Origin: Gautieria morchelliformis
Taxonomy: Eukaryota; Basidiomycota; Agaricomycetes; Gomphales; Gomphaceae
Length of the DNA stretch: 64,000 nt
Assembly: GCA_015179125.1 (NCBI GenBank)
Contig: WHVA01000234.1
Span: 1 to 64,000, forward strand
Reading direction: 5' to 3'
Within the stretch, counting starts at the first letter, position 1. Each line of letters opens with the position of its first letter. Positions 9,203 through 18,400 of this stretch are shown here, piece after piece. The position numbers and the translations under genes are program-made. The notes below the pieces were generated by a model. The model made no database searches. It saw only the letters and a program-made list of their open reading frames with translations, and was not told the DNA's origin.

Positions 9203-11868
9203 TTACCGAACATAACAATGGTGATCGGAACGAACACGAAGGTGGGGTGAGAAAATAGGAAAATTAAGCTTCTGAGTATGGGAGATAAACGCGTCATGAC
9301 AAGCTTCTCGACCATAGTGTATGATAGCCGTGTCAAATTGGGCCGGTGTGTCAGGAGTTCGCCCGTGACGTGGCACGAATGGAATCGTACGGACCACATC
9401 ATTCACTGTAGTGTCCTCTATGTGTTGAATCGACCCGAGTGTAAACCTAACACGTTTGTAAACATCCAGGCATGTGTCCTCGTTGATTCGGCGCGTGTGA
9501 CCTGGGAGCTTGCAGTGCATGTGCTTAGACAGGGCATGTAGGAAGTGTGTCGTGTGGAATTATTGGATGAGTTTCCGCACTGGTGTGTTTGGAAAGCCGG
9601 GGTCTTTGGCAAGGTGGAATGACCACCCCGTGGCCTCCATATCAGTTTGGACTTTCTCTTCTTCACCCTTGTCGGGACAGCTCCAGCTGACATATGCTCC
9701 CAGAGCATGGACTTTTTCTTGCCGGGTGATCCATTGGGTCATCTGTATAGTGTAGTCATGTCGGCTGCTGGCACAATAGGCCATCTTGGCAAAATCGATG
9801 TGGAGGCGTTCAGGTAGTTCGGTGTTAAATCTGTCTGCAGTGCCTCGTGATTTGATCGACTCAATGTAATGTTCCATCATATGGAATTTAGGGATATGGA
9901 AATGCTAGCAAACTTGCTGGTCAATGAAAAACTGCTTGTCATTGTGAAAACGTTCCAGAGCATCCTGGAGTCGCTGGAGGGTTGTAGTGGAGTGTGAGGG
10001 GTATTGGGATAGGTAAATGAAGTCTAAGAGAGCACGGGCGGCACGCACGGCCGGCGGTGGGATGGCTCCAGGCAGTAATGCAGTGAAAACCTTTTCCATG
10101 CTTTTGTACTCAGTTCCTGTCCATTGTGATACAGTAGATATACCCTTCTTGAAGCTCTTGACTGACGGATGAATGGGCAGCGCCTTGAAGTGTGCGTCAA
10201 TCTCTAGGTTTGTGGCCAACGACGTGCACCAGGTGCTAAGGTGGTCCTTGAAGACACCTTTGTGGAGCTGATGGAGGATATCAGGGGTCAGGGAATGAAA
10301 TATGTCACAAAGTGGCAGCCCATGCCAGAATGGCTGTGGAACAGGGCAGATGCCTAACTTGGCCAGTGCTTTGGAATTGTCCGCACCATATTTGCACACA
10401 TCAGCCATATGATCACATTGGTCACGGAAAAGTGGCTCAGCATCGTCGCTGAAGATCACAGTCAATGGATCACCACGGTCTTCTGGGAAACACAAGCAAA
10501 TGGGGCACCAGCTTTCAAGAGCGCAGGCCACAAGAGCCTGCTCAGGGAAATCAGCAATATAAGCAGCAAGGATGGGGAACACCTGTCGAAGGGCATTGTT
10601 GGCACAAGTCACGTCCACGCCTTGGGCACCCGCGGCGAATAAAGGCTGAAGCATGGTCCGAAGGCAATAATGGAAGAGGCATTGGGCTTGCATCGTGCAC
10701 TGGTCAGCTGTGGCAAAGCAGCGCAGCTTGCTCACTGGAATGTATCCCAGCAGAATCATAGAATGCTTGCCAATTTGCCGGCATGTGCACTTGGAAATGT
10801 TCCCGATCGTGAGGTAGACAGGCCATGCGGATTTGTCACCACTAAACTGTGAGAGCTGGGTCTTGTCAGAAGCCAGAATTATTGGTGCAATTGTGGCACC
10901 AGGGGTAATTTAGACTGCAAGGGAGAATCAAGGCAATATCAACTGCCCATGCCAATGACAACAATGCTAGATGTGACTCACCTGGAGGTTCCACCACCAG
11001 TCGGCAGTCCACATGTCGTTGTAGATGCGTTCACTGTGCTTCTCATCTACATAGGTGCGCTCGGGGGCATAATGCATCACATCACGAAATGCAGTATTGC
11101 CGAGTAGCTCAGGCACGCATTTGACAGGATCCCGGTGGAATAATTCCAGCTCCTCGATGATGGGGTCCCCATCAGCATCAAGTACGTTCCCACGGACTTT
11201 GATGTTCATGCATTTGAATTCTGGGCCGACTGGGGGGATGGCATCTATGAGCTGCAGCAGTGAGCGGGAGTTATGGAATGAGGCATTCGCACGGGTGACC
11301 ATCTGGCACACATAGATGGTTGGTATGTGGTGGTGCAATATGTGAGCATAAACACTCACAGTCGGCAGTGCCAGCAGGCGGTCAATTTTGGCATGGCTCA
11401 ACCCACTCCTCATCAAGTTCTCAGCAAGCTTCCATTCATCGAGAGTTGGGAATGGATGATATACCTGATGATTGTTCCCCTTCTGTGTATGCCGGAGTTC
11501 CTCGAAACCAGTCCGTGCCGTGCCTTTTGGAGTTCCAGCCTCACCAGGGTACGATTCCACGTACATATCAGGTGTGTCATCCTGGTCCTCGACCTCTTCT
11601 ATGCTCACTGCCGGGGGGACTCTGGTGACCCATGCTGGTTCACGCTCACTAGTGATGTCACGTTCGCCAATGTCGTCGAACGTGACATCAATAGCCTCAT
11701 CCTCCCAGCCTAGAGGTGGGTCGTCTTCCTGAAACAGGGCCTCGGGGTCATGCGGGTCATACCGCCTTATCGCTTGCTGTGCTAGTGACGCCTCATGGGC
11801 CAAGTGACAAGAGGCCCGGGTGACACTACGACTAACTCTCGGTGGGCTAGTCCGCTCATTGGGTCAGT
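9203..11868 (-). pseudogene. Plavaka-type DNA transposase (main body, several exons)
   Basis: Plavaka transposases are CACTA-like enzymes of fungal DNA transposons. N-terminal part 10967-11868: PTLDEWKLAENLM, VCQMVTRAN and YNDMWTADWWWNLQ, then a GT donor. Next exon about 10750-10920: SDKTQLSQFSGDKSAWPVYL, the catalytic-core signature. Then 9905-10759: AAYIADFPEQALVACALESW, CPICL, and DILHQLHKGVFKDHLSTW. Then 9560-9880: FNTELPERLHIDFAKMAY; 9203-9520: PFVPRHGRTPD. The intron at about 10887-10975 ends ttgcag, but the following exon has an in-frame TAA before the core. With insertions downstream it cannot make a full enzyme. Confidence 0.8.
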
Positions 11869-11869
11869 G

Positions 11870-12210
11870 AGTCCCACTCAACTTATCCGTGGAATCCAAA
11901 AAGGTACCTGAGATCGATGCTCCTTACGCCCAGGCCATCGGTTCACTCATGTACGCTGCGCTCGGCACCCGACGGGATATAGCTTTTGCGGTCCAGCATC
12001 TTAGTCAATTCACCAACTCTTATGGCCCGGAACATTGGACCGCAATCAAACACGTACTTCGATATCTTAAAGGCACATGCGATGGCGGAATTATCTTTAG
12101 GCAAGATATGGGTATCGATCTCCAATTATTTGTGGACGCAGATTATGCAAACCGTGCAGATGTGCTATCTATCGGTGGATACATAGCGATGATGACCTGA
12201 GGAGGTCGGC
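11870..12210 (+). pseudogene. Ty1/copia RT-RNase H fragment
   Basis: The frame reads PYAQAIGSLMYAALGTRRDI, AFAVQHLSQF, HWTAIKHVLRYLKGT, then DADYANRADVLSIGGYIAMM before a stop. This is the conserved end of copia reverse transcriptase running into RNase H. Upstream and downstream parts are absent. It is a different lineage from the copia element at 17890-23033, whose corresponding region reads YRQAIGSLMWAAVATRPDIA. Confidence 0.85.
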
Positions 12211-12443
12211 GGATAATGTGGGGGCTGTTTCTGGTCCCGTGGGCCGCTTGCTTGGAGAGGCGAGTCGTAGTCAGGGGCTGGGGACGAAGGGCTGGCTGGA
12301 GTGACCCTTGGGGGCTCGCGGGCTCAGTGCGCTGGGATGGGTGGGACCGAAGGGGGCCATTAGCCTGAAAGTTCCCTATGGGCTGGAGTGGTCCCACATT
12401 CGGGGCGTGGCACATCCGAGCACGACCCTTCTCAGGTGCTGCG

Positions 12444-12654
12444 ATGAGAGAGGACGTGAACTGAAGAGAGGCCACGTTAGCATTGTGAGAGGGGGCTGAC
12501 ACGACATACCGTTTCGTTGGTATTTATTGAAGATGTCTGAGCTGGCGCAATGAGAGAGGACATGAACTGAAGAGCGGCCACGTTAGCATTGTGAGAGGGG
12601 GCTGACACGACATACCGTTTCGTTGGTATTTATCGAAGATGTCTGAGCTGGCGC
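12444..12654. repeat. Tandem duplication, two ~106-bp units
   Basis: Two adjacent copies begin atgagagagga at 12444 and 12550. Both contain ccacgttagcattgtgag and end in gtctgagctggcgc. They differ at only a few bases, so the duplication is recent. Confidence 0.9.
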
Positions 12655-12681
12655 TGTTGTGGTTGCAGTAATAGTGTGAGA

Positions 12682-13018
12682 CTATGCAAGAGTCATGCAA
12701 CGAGGAGATCGACATACTGAGAGATGTTTCTTCCTCGGATTCATTAGCCTGTGAGTCGTTCTCCACTCCCCGTTGTTCGATATCGTGGTACCAGGCCTCC
12801 TTGGCCTCAACGTGGTCTTCGGCATGGCTATCCATGCCGCCCGCAGGCTCCTCCAGAGCCTCTTCAGGCTTGGATGCAGTGCATGGCAATCGCACGTGGC
12901 GTTTGTGAGGATGATCCACAAACCCACACTCCTCCATGCGGTGCTTGCGCTTCCGGGCGTCGGCAGCCTTCTCCCAACGTGTCCTCGATTCCTCGAGCTC
13001 AAGGACTGGTGGAATCAA
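12682..13018 (-). CDS. Hypothetical protein fragment (charged, no family recognised)
   Basis: A minus-strand frame begins MIPPVLELEESRTRWEKAAD, followed by a basic segment (RKRKHRMEE, HPHKRHVRL) and an acidic Ser/Glu-rich part. The composition resembles a genuine host or transposon-associated protein more than a shadow ORF, but no motif identifies it. The start is uncertain; a possible acceptor lies upstream. A second minus-strand ORF at 13176-13586 is even weaker. Confidence 0.25.
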
Positions 13019-13493
13019 ATCAAATGATCAGTATCACTTGTTCAGAGCAAGAATGCACAATGCTGCTGCATTTTCTCGGTCACATGGCGTTGAGAGCGCC
13101 GACCAGCCTGGGCGTCAGTGCCTTCGTGTGCCAGTGTGCCGGACGGCCTGGTCTTGGCAGCTGCAGGCTGTGAACTCACTTCGAGGCCTTGGGACACGGT
13201 GTTTCCCATCCCCAGGCCCACCGGACGTTCAATATGAAGCCCCTAAAGGGAGGACAGTAGTGTAGGTGACAGTCAACAAGCAAGGGATCGCATACCTTGC
13301 GGGTAATCATTTTCGTTGCCTTCAGTTGCCTCATGTCATGTGCGTGGGGAAAGAAGTGTGTATGATTGATATGGCCAAACAAGACCATTTCATCTTGATG
13401 ATGGAACCAAATATGAACAACCATCCATCGTTTCCAAATGATCATGTGAGCATGTGAGTTGGACGACATGTTTGACACGAAAGTATGACTAAG

Positions 13494-14300
13494 GTAGAGC
13501 CGACGCGGCAACAGTCCTAGTAAACGTGCAAGCCGCGCGTGTTCTTTATCATTGTCAACTCCAGCCGCGCGTGAGTCTGGCCTCACCTACTCCTGTTTTT
13601 TTGCTTCATACTGATTTCTCTTTCTCATCGTTTCTTATCACTAAAAGAACGTAGAGCCAGTAAATGTGCAAGCCGCACCTGTTCTTTATCGTTGTCAACT
13701 CCAGCCGCGCGTGAGTCTGGCCTCACCTACTCCTCTTTTTTTGCTTCATACTGATTTCTCGTCATTTCTTATCGCTAAAAGAACGTAGAGCCGATGCCAC
13801 GATGGTTCTTTATTCTTAGCAATTCTAGCGCACGTGAGGTTTTTATTGTTGTCAATTCCAGCTGCGCGTGAGTCTGGCCTCACCTACTCCTGTTTTTTTG
13901 CTTCATACTGATTTCTCTTTCTCGTCGTTTCTTATCACTAAAAGAACATAGAGCCAGTAAACGTGCAAGCCGCACGTGTTCTTTATCGTTGTCAACTCCA
14001 GCCGCATGTGAGTCTGGCCTCACCTACTCCTCTTTTTTTGCTTCATACTGATTTCTCGTCATTTATTATCGCTAAAAGAACGTAGAGCCAACGCCGTGAC
14101 GGTTCTTTATTCTTAGCAATTCTAGCGCGCATGAGGTTTTTATCGTTGTCAATTCCAGCCGCGCGTGAGTCTCGCCTCACCTACTCCTGTTTTTTGGCTT
14201 CATACTGATTTCTCATCGTTTCTTATAACTAAAAGAACGTAGAGCGGACGCCGCAACAGTTCTTTATTGTTGTAAATTCTAGCACGCGTGAGTCAGGCTT
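13494..14300. repeat. Satellite array with alternating 157/134-bp units
   Basis: Units starting gtagagcc (or atagagcc) begin at 13494, 13651, 13785, 13948, 14082 and 14239. The spacings are about 157, 134, 163, 134 and 157, so the true repeat is a dimer of about 293 bp. Shared blocks include gtgagtctggcctcacctac, cttcatactgatttctc and ctaaaagaac. The last partial unit runs into the 5' region of the DUF6532 gene. Confidence 0.9.
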
Positions 14301-14354
14301 CGACCTTTTTTTTCATATATGCTGTGACATGCTTGCCTAACGTGAAACTTACAG

Positions 14355-14488
14355 ATGCTCCCACATTGCTGCAAGTACTGCCATTGCAGTTTCCGTACAC
14401 GACAGGGCCTCCGTGCGCACCCTTGTTCCAGAGCCACTCTCGTAGTTCCGAGTATCCCAGTGGGTCAAGTTCCAGTGAAGGAACAGGT
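14355..14488 (+). other. Possible C2H2-like zinc-finger exon upstream of the DUF6532 gene
   Basis: From the ATG at 14355 the frame reads MLPHCCKYCHCSFRTRQGLR, a C-x2-C...H pattern like the zinc finger at the N-terminus of Plavaka transposases. A consensus-like acagATG precedes it. It is in a different frame from the DUF6532 ORF, and the exon would have to end at gaacag before gtatgc. It may be a 5' exon, a transposon remnant or chance. Confidence 0.3.
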
Positions 14489-15598
14489 ATGCCTGCTTCT
14501 CCCACATCTGCGGGCGGGCAACCGTCCGTGTCTGTCCCCCGTGTCATTCGCCGAGCTGGAGAGACCGAGTCCAAACACCGCTCCAAGATAAAAATCAAAG
14601 ATTTCGATCCAGAATTCCATTCTACAATTCACCTCGCATGTCGGTATTACCAAGTGATACTCTGCACTCATGAACCATTCCCACTTGAAAACGAGCAGGA
14701 CCGATATTTGCGTGAAGCTTGGCAGCTGGCCTGTGCGGAACATGAAGTTAACCTCAAGGCTAACAGAGATGTTCTGAATCTGGTAAGGTCCTTTGGCCTA
14801 TTGTTGCCCCACTGATTATTTTTCCAGGTAAAGCAGCGAGGTAGCCAGGTCCAAGGCGAGGTCAAGCGCCACGCTCGCCCAGTGACCACGGGCCACTACA
14901 AATTTGATGACAGGGATGACCATGTCTACCAGGACCAGCTTGCGGCACTTGTCAGGGAATTGACAATGAACCATGGGATCCTGTTTAAGGTACGTCGCGC
15001 GCTGTCCCTAATACCGCATCAATCTCACTCTCATGCAGGATCATGAGGTCCGTATGGGCCTATTTGAGAACCCGTGCACTGCCCGCATCCTGCGAGCCCA
15101 ATGGTTTGCGGATGCCCATGCGGAGGGGATCTCATTCCATGCCTATTTCAATCCGATACCACTCCCCACACTTGCTCTCCTTTTCACCGCTGTGAGCTAA
15201 CTCGCTGGTCCATCACTCGGGCTGACCAATGCTCCCCAGATCGAGAACTGTGTTGACGAGTGGAAGGATGGGAGGTTCCGTTCTATTGATTTTACAGAGA
15301 AGTTATACAGAGAGAAATATCAAAGTTACCTGACGAATTTGGGGACGTGGGGCGACCATGCGCAAGGCTGGCATATACTTGCCCGGCTGCAGAAGTGTCT
15401 GCATGATAAAGCCAGGTACGCATACGACACAGTCTCAGGTCAAACCTCTAACAGCACTCTGTTATTCTTTGTAGGACACTCTCTGGGGTGGGAGACTTGC
15501 AGACAACTCTCCCTGCCGTCCGGAAGCTTCCACATGACATTTTCGATGCCGCCGTGCGAGAGGCCACTGCCGGAGGGGAGGAAGAGATGCTGGAATAA
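14489..15598 (+). CDS. DUF6532-containing protein (5 exons, 302 aa), apparently intact
   Basis: Exons: 14489-14782, 14828-14989, 15039-15191, 15240-15415 and 15475-15598. All four introns are 45-59 nt with GT-AG borders, and the joined frame is 909 nt with no stop. After a Ser/Pro-rich start, the protein has EPFPLENEQDRYLREAWQLA, then KQRGSQVQGEVKRHARPV, GLFENP-T-RILRAQWFAD, FNPIPLPTLALLFTAIENC and VDEWKDGRF. This order is characteristic of DUF6532, a lineage-expanded domain of unknown function in Agaricomycetes. I chose the ATG at 14489; the frame is open upstream to about 14288 without an ATG, so a 5' exon could exist. The satellite array ends within about 190 bp upstream. Confidence 0.8.
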
Positions 15599-15901
15599 GA
15601 GTTTATACAAGTTTCCAAGTTTACTAATGAAAAAAAAAATTATATTTCATTTTCAATATATTCATACTACTGTGACATCAGCAATCTCCTGCCCGTTCTT
15701 CAGTGACACGCACTGGCACTAGCAAACCAAGGATAGGAAAAACCAAGGGTTCCTAGTACTCTATATCCTCTCACATACAACTCCATAGACCTTTACAGTA
15801 CTATGGAGCTGCCCGCCGAGGAGCTATGGCGCTATACGGTGCTATGGCACGTTACTGAACCGTCGCGGGGAGCTATGGGGCACAGCATAATTGGCACGAG
15901 T
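15599..15901. other. Spacer downstream of the DUF6532 gene
   Basis: No gene is recognised. Short repeats of a gagctatggcgctat type occur at 15800-15875. Confidence 0.4.
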
Positions 15902-15909
15902 CTACCATG
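15902..15909. repeat. Target-site duplication, left copy (CTACCATG)
   Basis: These eight bases directly precede the TAGTGATGTGC terminus at 15910. They recur directly after the opposite terminus at 49552-49559. Eight bases is the hAT length. Confidence 0.8.
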
Positions 15910-16019
15910 TAGTGATGTGCGGGCTGGGCTAGGCTCGAAAGCCCGGGCTTGGGCTCAATGAAGCATGGTGCCCAGCCCATTATCCAGGGCCGGGCTCAAG
16001 CCCGGGCTGCAGCTACAGA

Positions 16020-16042
16020 ATTTTTTTTTTTTTTTTTTTTTG
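16020..16042 (+). repeat. Poly-T run in the hAT left end
   Basis: An uninterrupted T tract of more than 20 bases lies just inside the subterminal GGGCT repeats, next to the 3' end of the transposase gene. Confidence 0.8.
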
Positions 16043-16077
16043 TTATCATTAAGCTAGTAACAATATCAAGTGTTTTC

Positions 16078-17340
16078 TTATTCCCCATCACTCTTCTCAT
16101 GATCAACATCGTCCCAAGCCATATCCCCTTCGTTCTTCCCATAAGACTCTTCTGCTTCGTCCTCCAAGATTGTCTCAGTTGTGGTGCATGGCTCAGGTTC
16201 ACGGAAGATGAGTTCACTTCGCAACATGCACTTGAGGCATTGAAGTGCTTCAACGATGTCGCCCTTAAAACGACTTCGGCGTTTGCTGATGGTAATTCCC
16301 GCAGATGAAAAGGCGCGTTCGCTTGATACAGAAGACACCATAATTGGCAGATAATCAGCAGCTAGCAGTGCCCATACCGGGAGCCATTGAGAATTGAGCT
16401 GCAAGATGCTTGATGGTTAGAAATGATATAAATTAGAATAGTAACAATTTGTACTTACCCCCCACCACTGGACAATGGATTGTCCAGGTGTGAGTTCATC
16501 TCGCGCATCGAGGTACAGATTATATTCCTTAAGCCAGGGGTTTTTGGGATCTAATGCCACAGTCGATGGATCAGTATCTTCATCCAAGTTGCCATCGTCA
16601 CTCAGCTCTCTCAGGAGCATAGTAATTTTTTTCTCAGGGTGTCAATTTTGTTTTCCCGATGAATACAACGACGGCTCTGCATTGACTTCGACAAAACGCT
16701 CCTGGAACTATGAAATATACTCAGTAGCGTACTAAATGTGGGCTTCATGATACCATACCAATTTCTTGACGTTATCCTTGACTGCGTTCTGCAGGTTCTC
16801 AGGCCAATGTCTCTTGAAATAGTGCATCTTCTGACTGGGATCAAGTACTGCAATAAGAATTCAGTTATTAGATATAAATGCAAAGGGAATAAACTAAACT
16901 GAACTGACCCATCGTAAAAATGGAAGCATCGGAATCCGCAGTCTTGTCATAATACTCAGTGATTTTTTGAATGGCTGCTTGAATAGCCACTGTAAATGGC
17001 CAATACTTCTCCTTGCCAATGCGGGTGGTCCATGCTCTGAGAAAAGCCTCGAGGGCAGGGAGGGCAAGGTGCAAGCTAGGGCCGGCATCAGACAAGAACG
17101 CCTGCTGGGCTTTGTCGGCATGCTAGAGTATGCTTAGTGCCACGGATGTAACAAATTGACAATGTTGCAACTTACTTCCAGAAGGTCAATAAACACTTTG
17201 AGACAATCCCATTCACTGTCACTGAGCTTCAGTGCACGAATCTTGGCAGACTTAGTCAAGTCAGACTCCTCCCAACTCATTTCGGTAACAAAACGATCAT
17301 TAGGTGAGTAGTGAGATCGCGCGAAGGGAATAACCTTGTT
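16078..17340 (-). pseudogene. hAT transposase, C-terminal half including the dimerisation domain
   Basis: Minus-strand exons in order: 17170-17330 (SPNDRFVTEMSWEESDLTKS, KLSDSEWDCLKVFIDLLE), 16905-17130 (ALEAFLRAWTTRIGKEKYWP, ITEYYDKTADSDASI), about 16690-16855 (MHYFKRHWPENLQ), 16450-16640 (NPWLKEYNLYLDARDEL, IVQWWG), and 16078-16404 (LPVWALLAADYLPIMVSSVS, SERAFSSAGITISKRRSR, then LQCLKCML). The last block is the hAT dimerisation domain (hATC), with the SERAFSSAG signature. Introns of about 45-60 nt separate the exons. The N-terminal half, with the BED finger and first catalytic Asp, is not found: the TE1 transposon begins at 17346. Confidence 0.8.
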
Positions 17341-17593
17341 TCATATGGAAAGCCGGACTGACCAGCTTCATTTTTAGCCGCCGCACCACTGTGTCGGTCG
17401 CGATTTATCAGCGGATGGGTCGGCATGAACCCTTAGACCCCAGACATCATAATAATCACAGTCTTGGGGTGAAATAAATGTATACAGTGAATCAAAATTT
17501 GATCATGTGCTACTCCATTATAGGCCATGACAAAAAACATTGCTAAGTGAAGTTAAAACTGTATGCTAAGTGAAATTAAAACTGTACAGTGAA

Positions 17594-17622
17594 AACAAAA
17601 AAAAAAAAAAAAAAAAAAAAAA
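17594..17622 (+). repeat. Poly-A run within the TE1 left arm
   Basis: A homopolymer of about 29 A follows cagtgaaaac and precedes caggtcctgttgc. TE2 has a shorter A run at the equivalent site (about 46999-47010), and TE3 a T-rich run (60122-60160). Confidence 0.85.
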
Positions 17623-17689
17623 ACAGGTCCTGTTGCATTATAAGCCATCACAAAAAATATGGCTAAGTGAAATTCAGTGTGCAGTAAAA

Positions 17690-17752
17690 AGAATCCCTGG
17701 TCATGTACTACTGCAGATCTACACCAGTGTCTTCTTTAAAGGGCTCTGAGGC
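17690..17752 (-). pseudogene. Remnant of the alpha-kinase 3' end inside TE1
   Basis: The reverse complement of 48300-48360 in TE2 (the last codons and stop of the alpha-kinase plus its 3' flank) aligns here: aatccctgg, then ctgcagatctac, then gtcttctt-aaa-ggctctg. About 60 bp survive between the two arms of TE1. This shows the kinase was part of the ancestral element and that TE1 is an internally deleted derivative. Confidence 0.65.
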
Positions 17753-17884
17753 TACAGTTTTGATATCACTTAGCGTACTGTTTTAAATCCACTTAGCGTA
17801 CATTTTAATTTCACTTAGCGATGCTTTTGTTGTGGCTTATAACAGAGTGGCACATGTTCACATTTATCTGTAGTAGCACACGAA

Positions 17885-17889
17885 AATAA
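17885..17889. repeat. Copia target-site duplication AATAA (left)
   Basis: AATAA precedes the LTR at 17890 and recurs at 23034-23038 after the right LTR. TE2 has the empty site cacatgaaaataaatgggg at about 48653-48671. Confidence 0.92.
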
Positions 17890-18387
17890 TGTAGAGGACA
17901 GGAATTATAGGCAGTAGGTATGGACTTGTTGCTCAAAAGAATAGACTAGAAATTAATTCACTCTCTCAGTGAATTTAGTTGTCACTATAAATATATTATA
18001 CACTACCTAGAAATTAATTCACTACAGAGGATTTCTAGGTCAATAAATCGAAAGAACACTAGACTAATTTACTTGCCTCTCTCAGTGAATTTAGTTGTCA
18101 CTGAGAGAGGGGGAAATCTGTCTCACTGTGCATGTACTACTACCCGGCTCTTTAGCGCCCAAGAGCTCGCGCGTCGAAGTCATTTCAGACTCCGCTGGGT
18201 GCAGCCGCTTGTGAAAATAGAAATAACAAAATAAAATGGAGAGGTAGGGAGTGACTGGAAAATTTCGAAAATAATCAGAGAAATGGGTGCATGGTACAAG
18301 AACAATGTGAGAAGAGATTGAAACACCATACAATAAATCGAATATATTATGCTTGATTTTGGTGCAGGAGCATAAATGCACCCAACA
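17890..18387 (-). repeat. Copia 3' LTR (498 bp, with an internal duplication)
   Basis: In plus-strand view it starts TGTAGAGGACAGG and ends GCACCCAACA. It is about 116 bp longer than the other LTR because of an extra segment (around 17987-18102) that repeats tctctcagtgaatttagttg. Outside that segment the two LTRs are nearly identical by eye. Confidence 0.92.
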
Positions 18388-18400
18388 CGCCCCCTCAAGC
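18388..18400 (-). promoter_or_regulatory. Copia polypurine tract
   Basis: On the minus strand, aagcttgagggggcg directly precedes the TGTTGGG start of the 3' LTR. Confidence 0.7.

Noticed and set aside
9203-11868. KDZ (Kyakuja-Dileera-Zisupton) transposase
   Set aside because: The AYIADFPEQ, WCPIC and DILHQLHKG-FKDH signatures are those of Plavaka, a distinct family; no KDZ Cys-cluster domains are seen.
13494-14300. Possible CRISPR-like or rDNA spacer array
   Set aside because: Units are 134-163 bp, contiguous and without unique spacers, and there are no cas or rRNA sequences; it is a eukaryotic satellite.
16020-16042. Poly-T as a retroposed gene tail
   Set aside because: It sits inside the hAT subterminal region, and no retrogene adjoins it.
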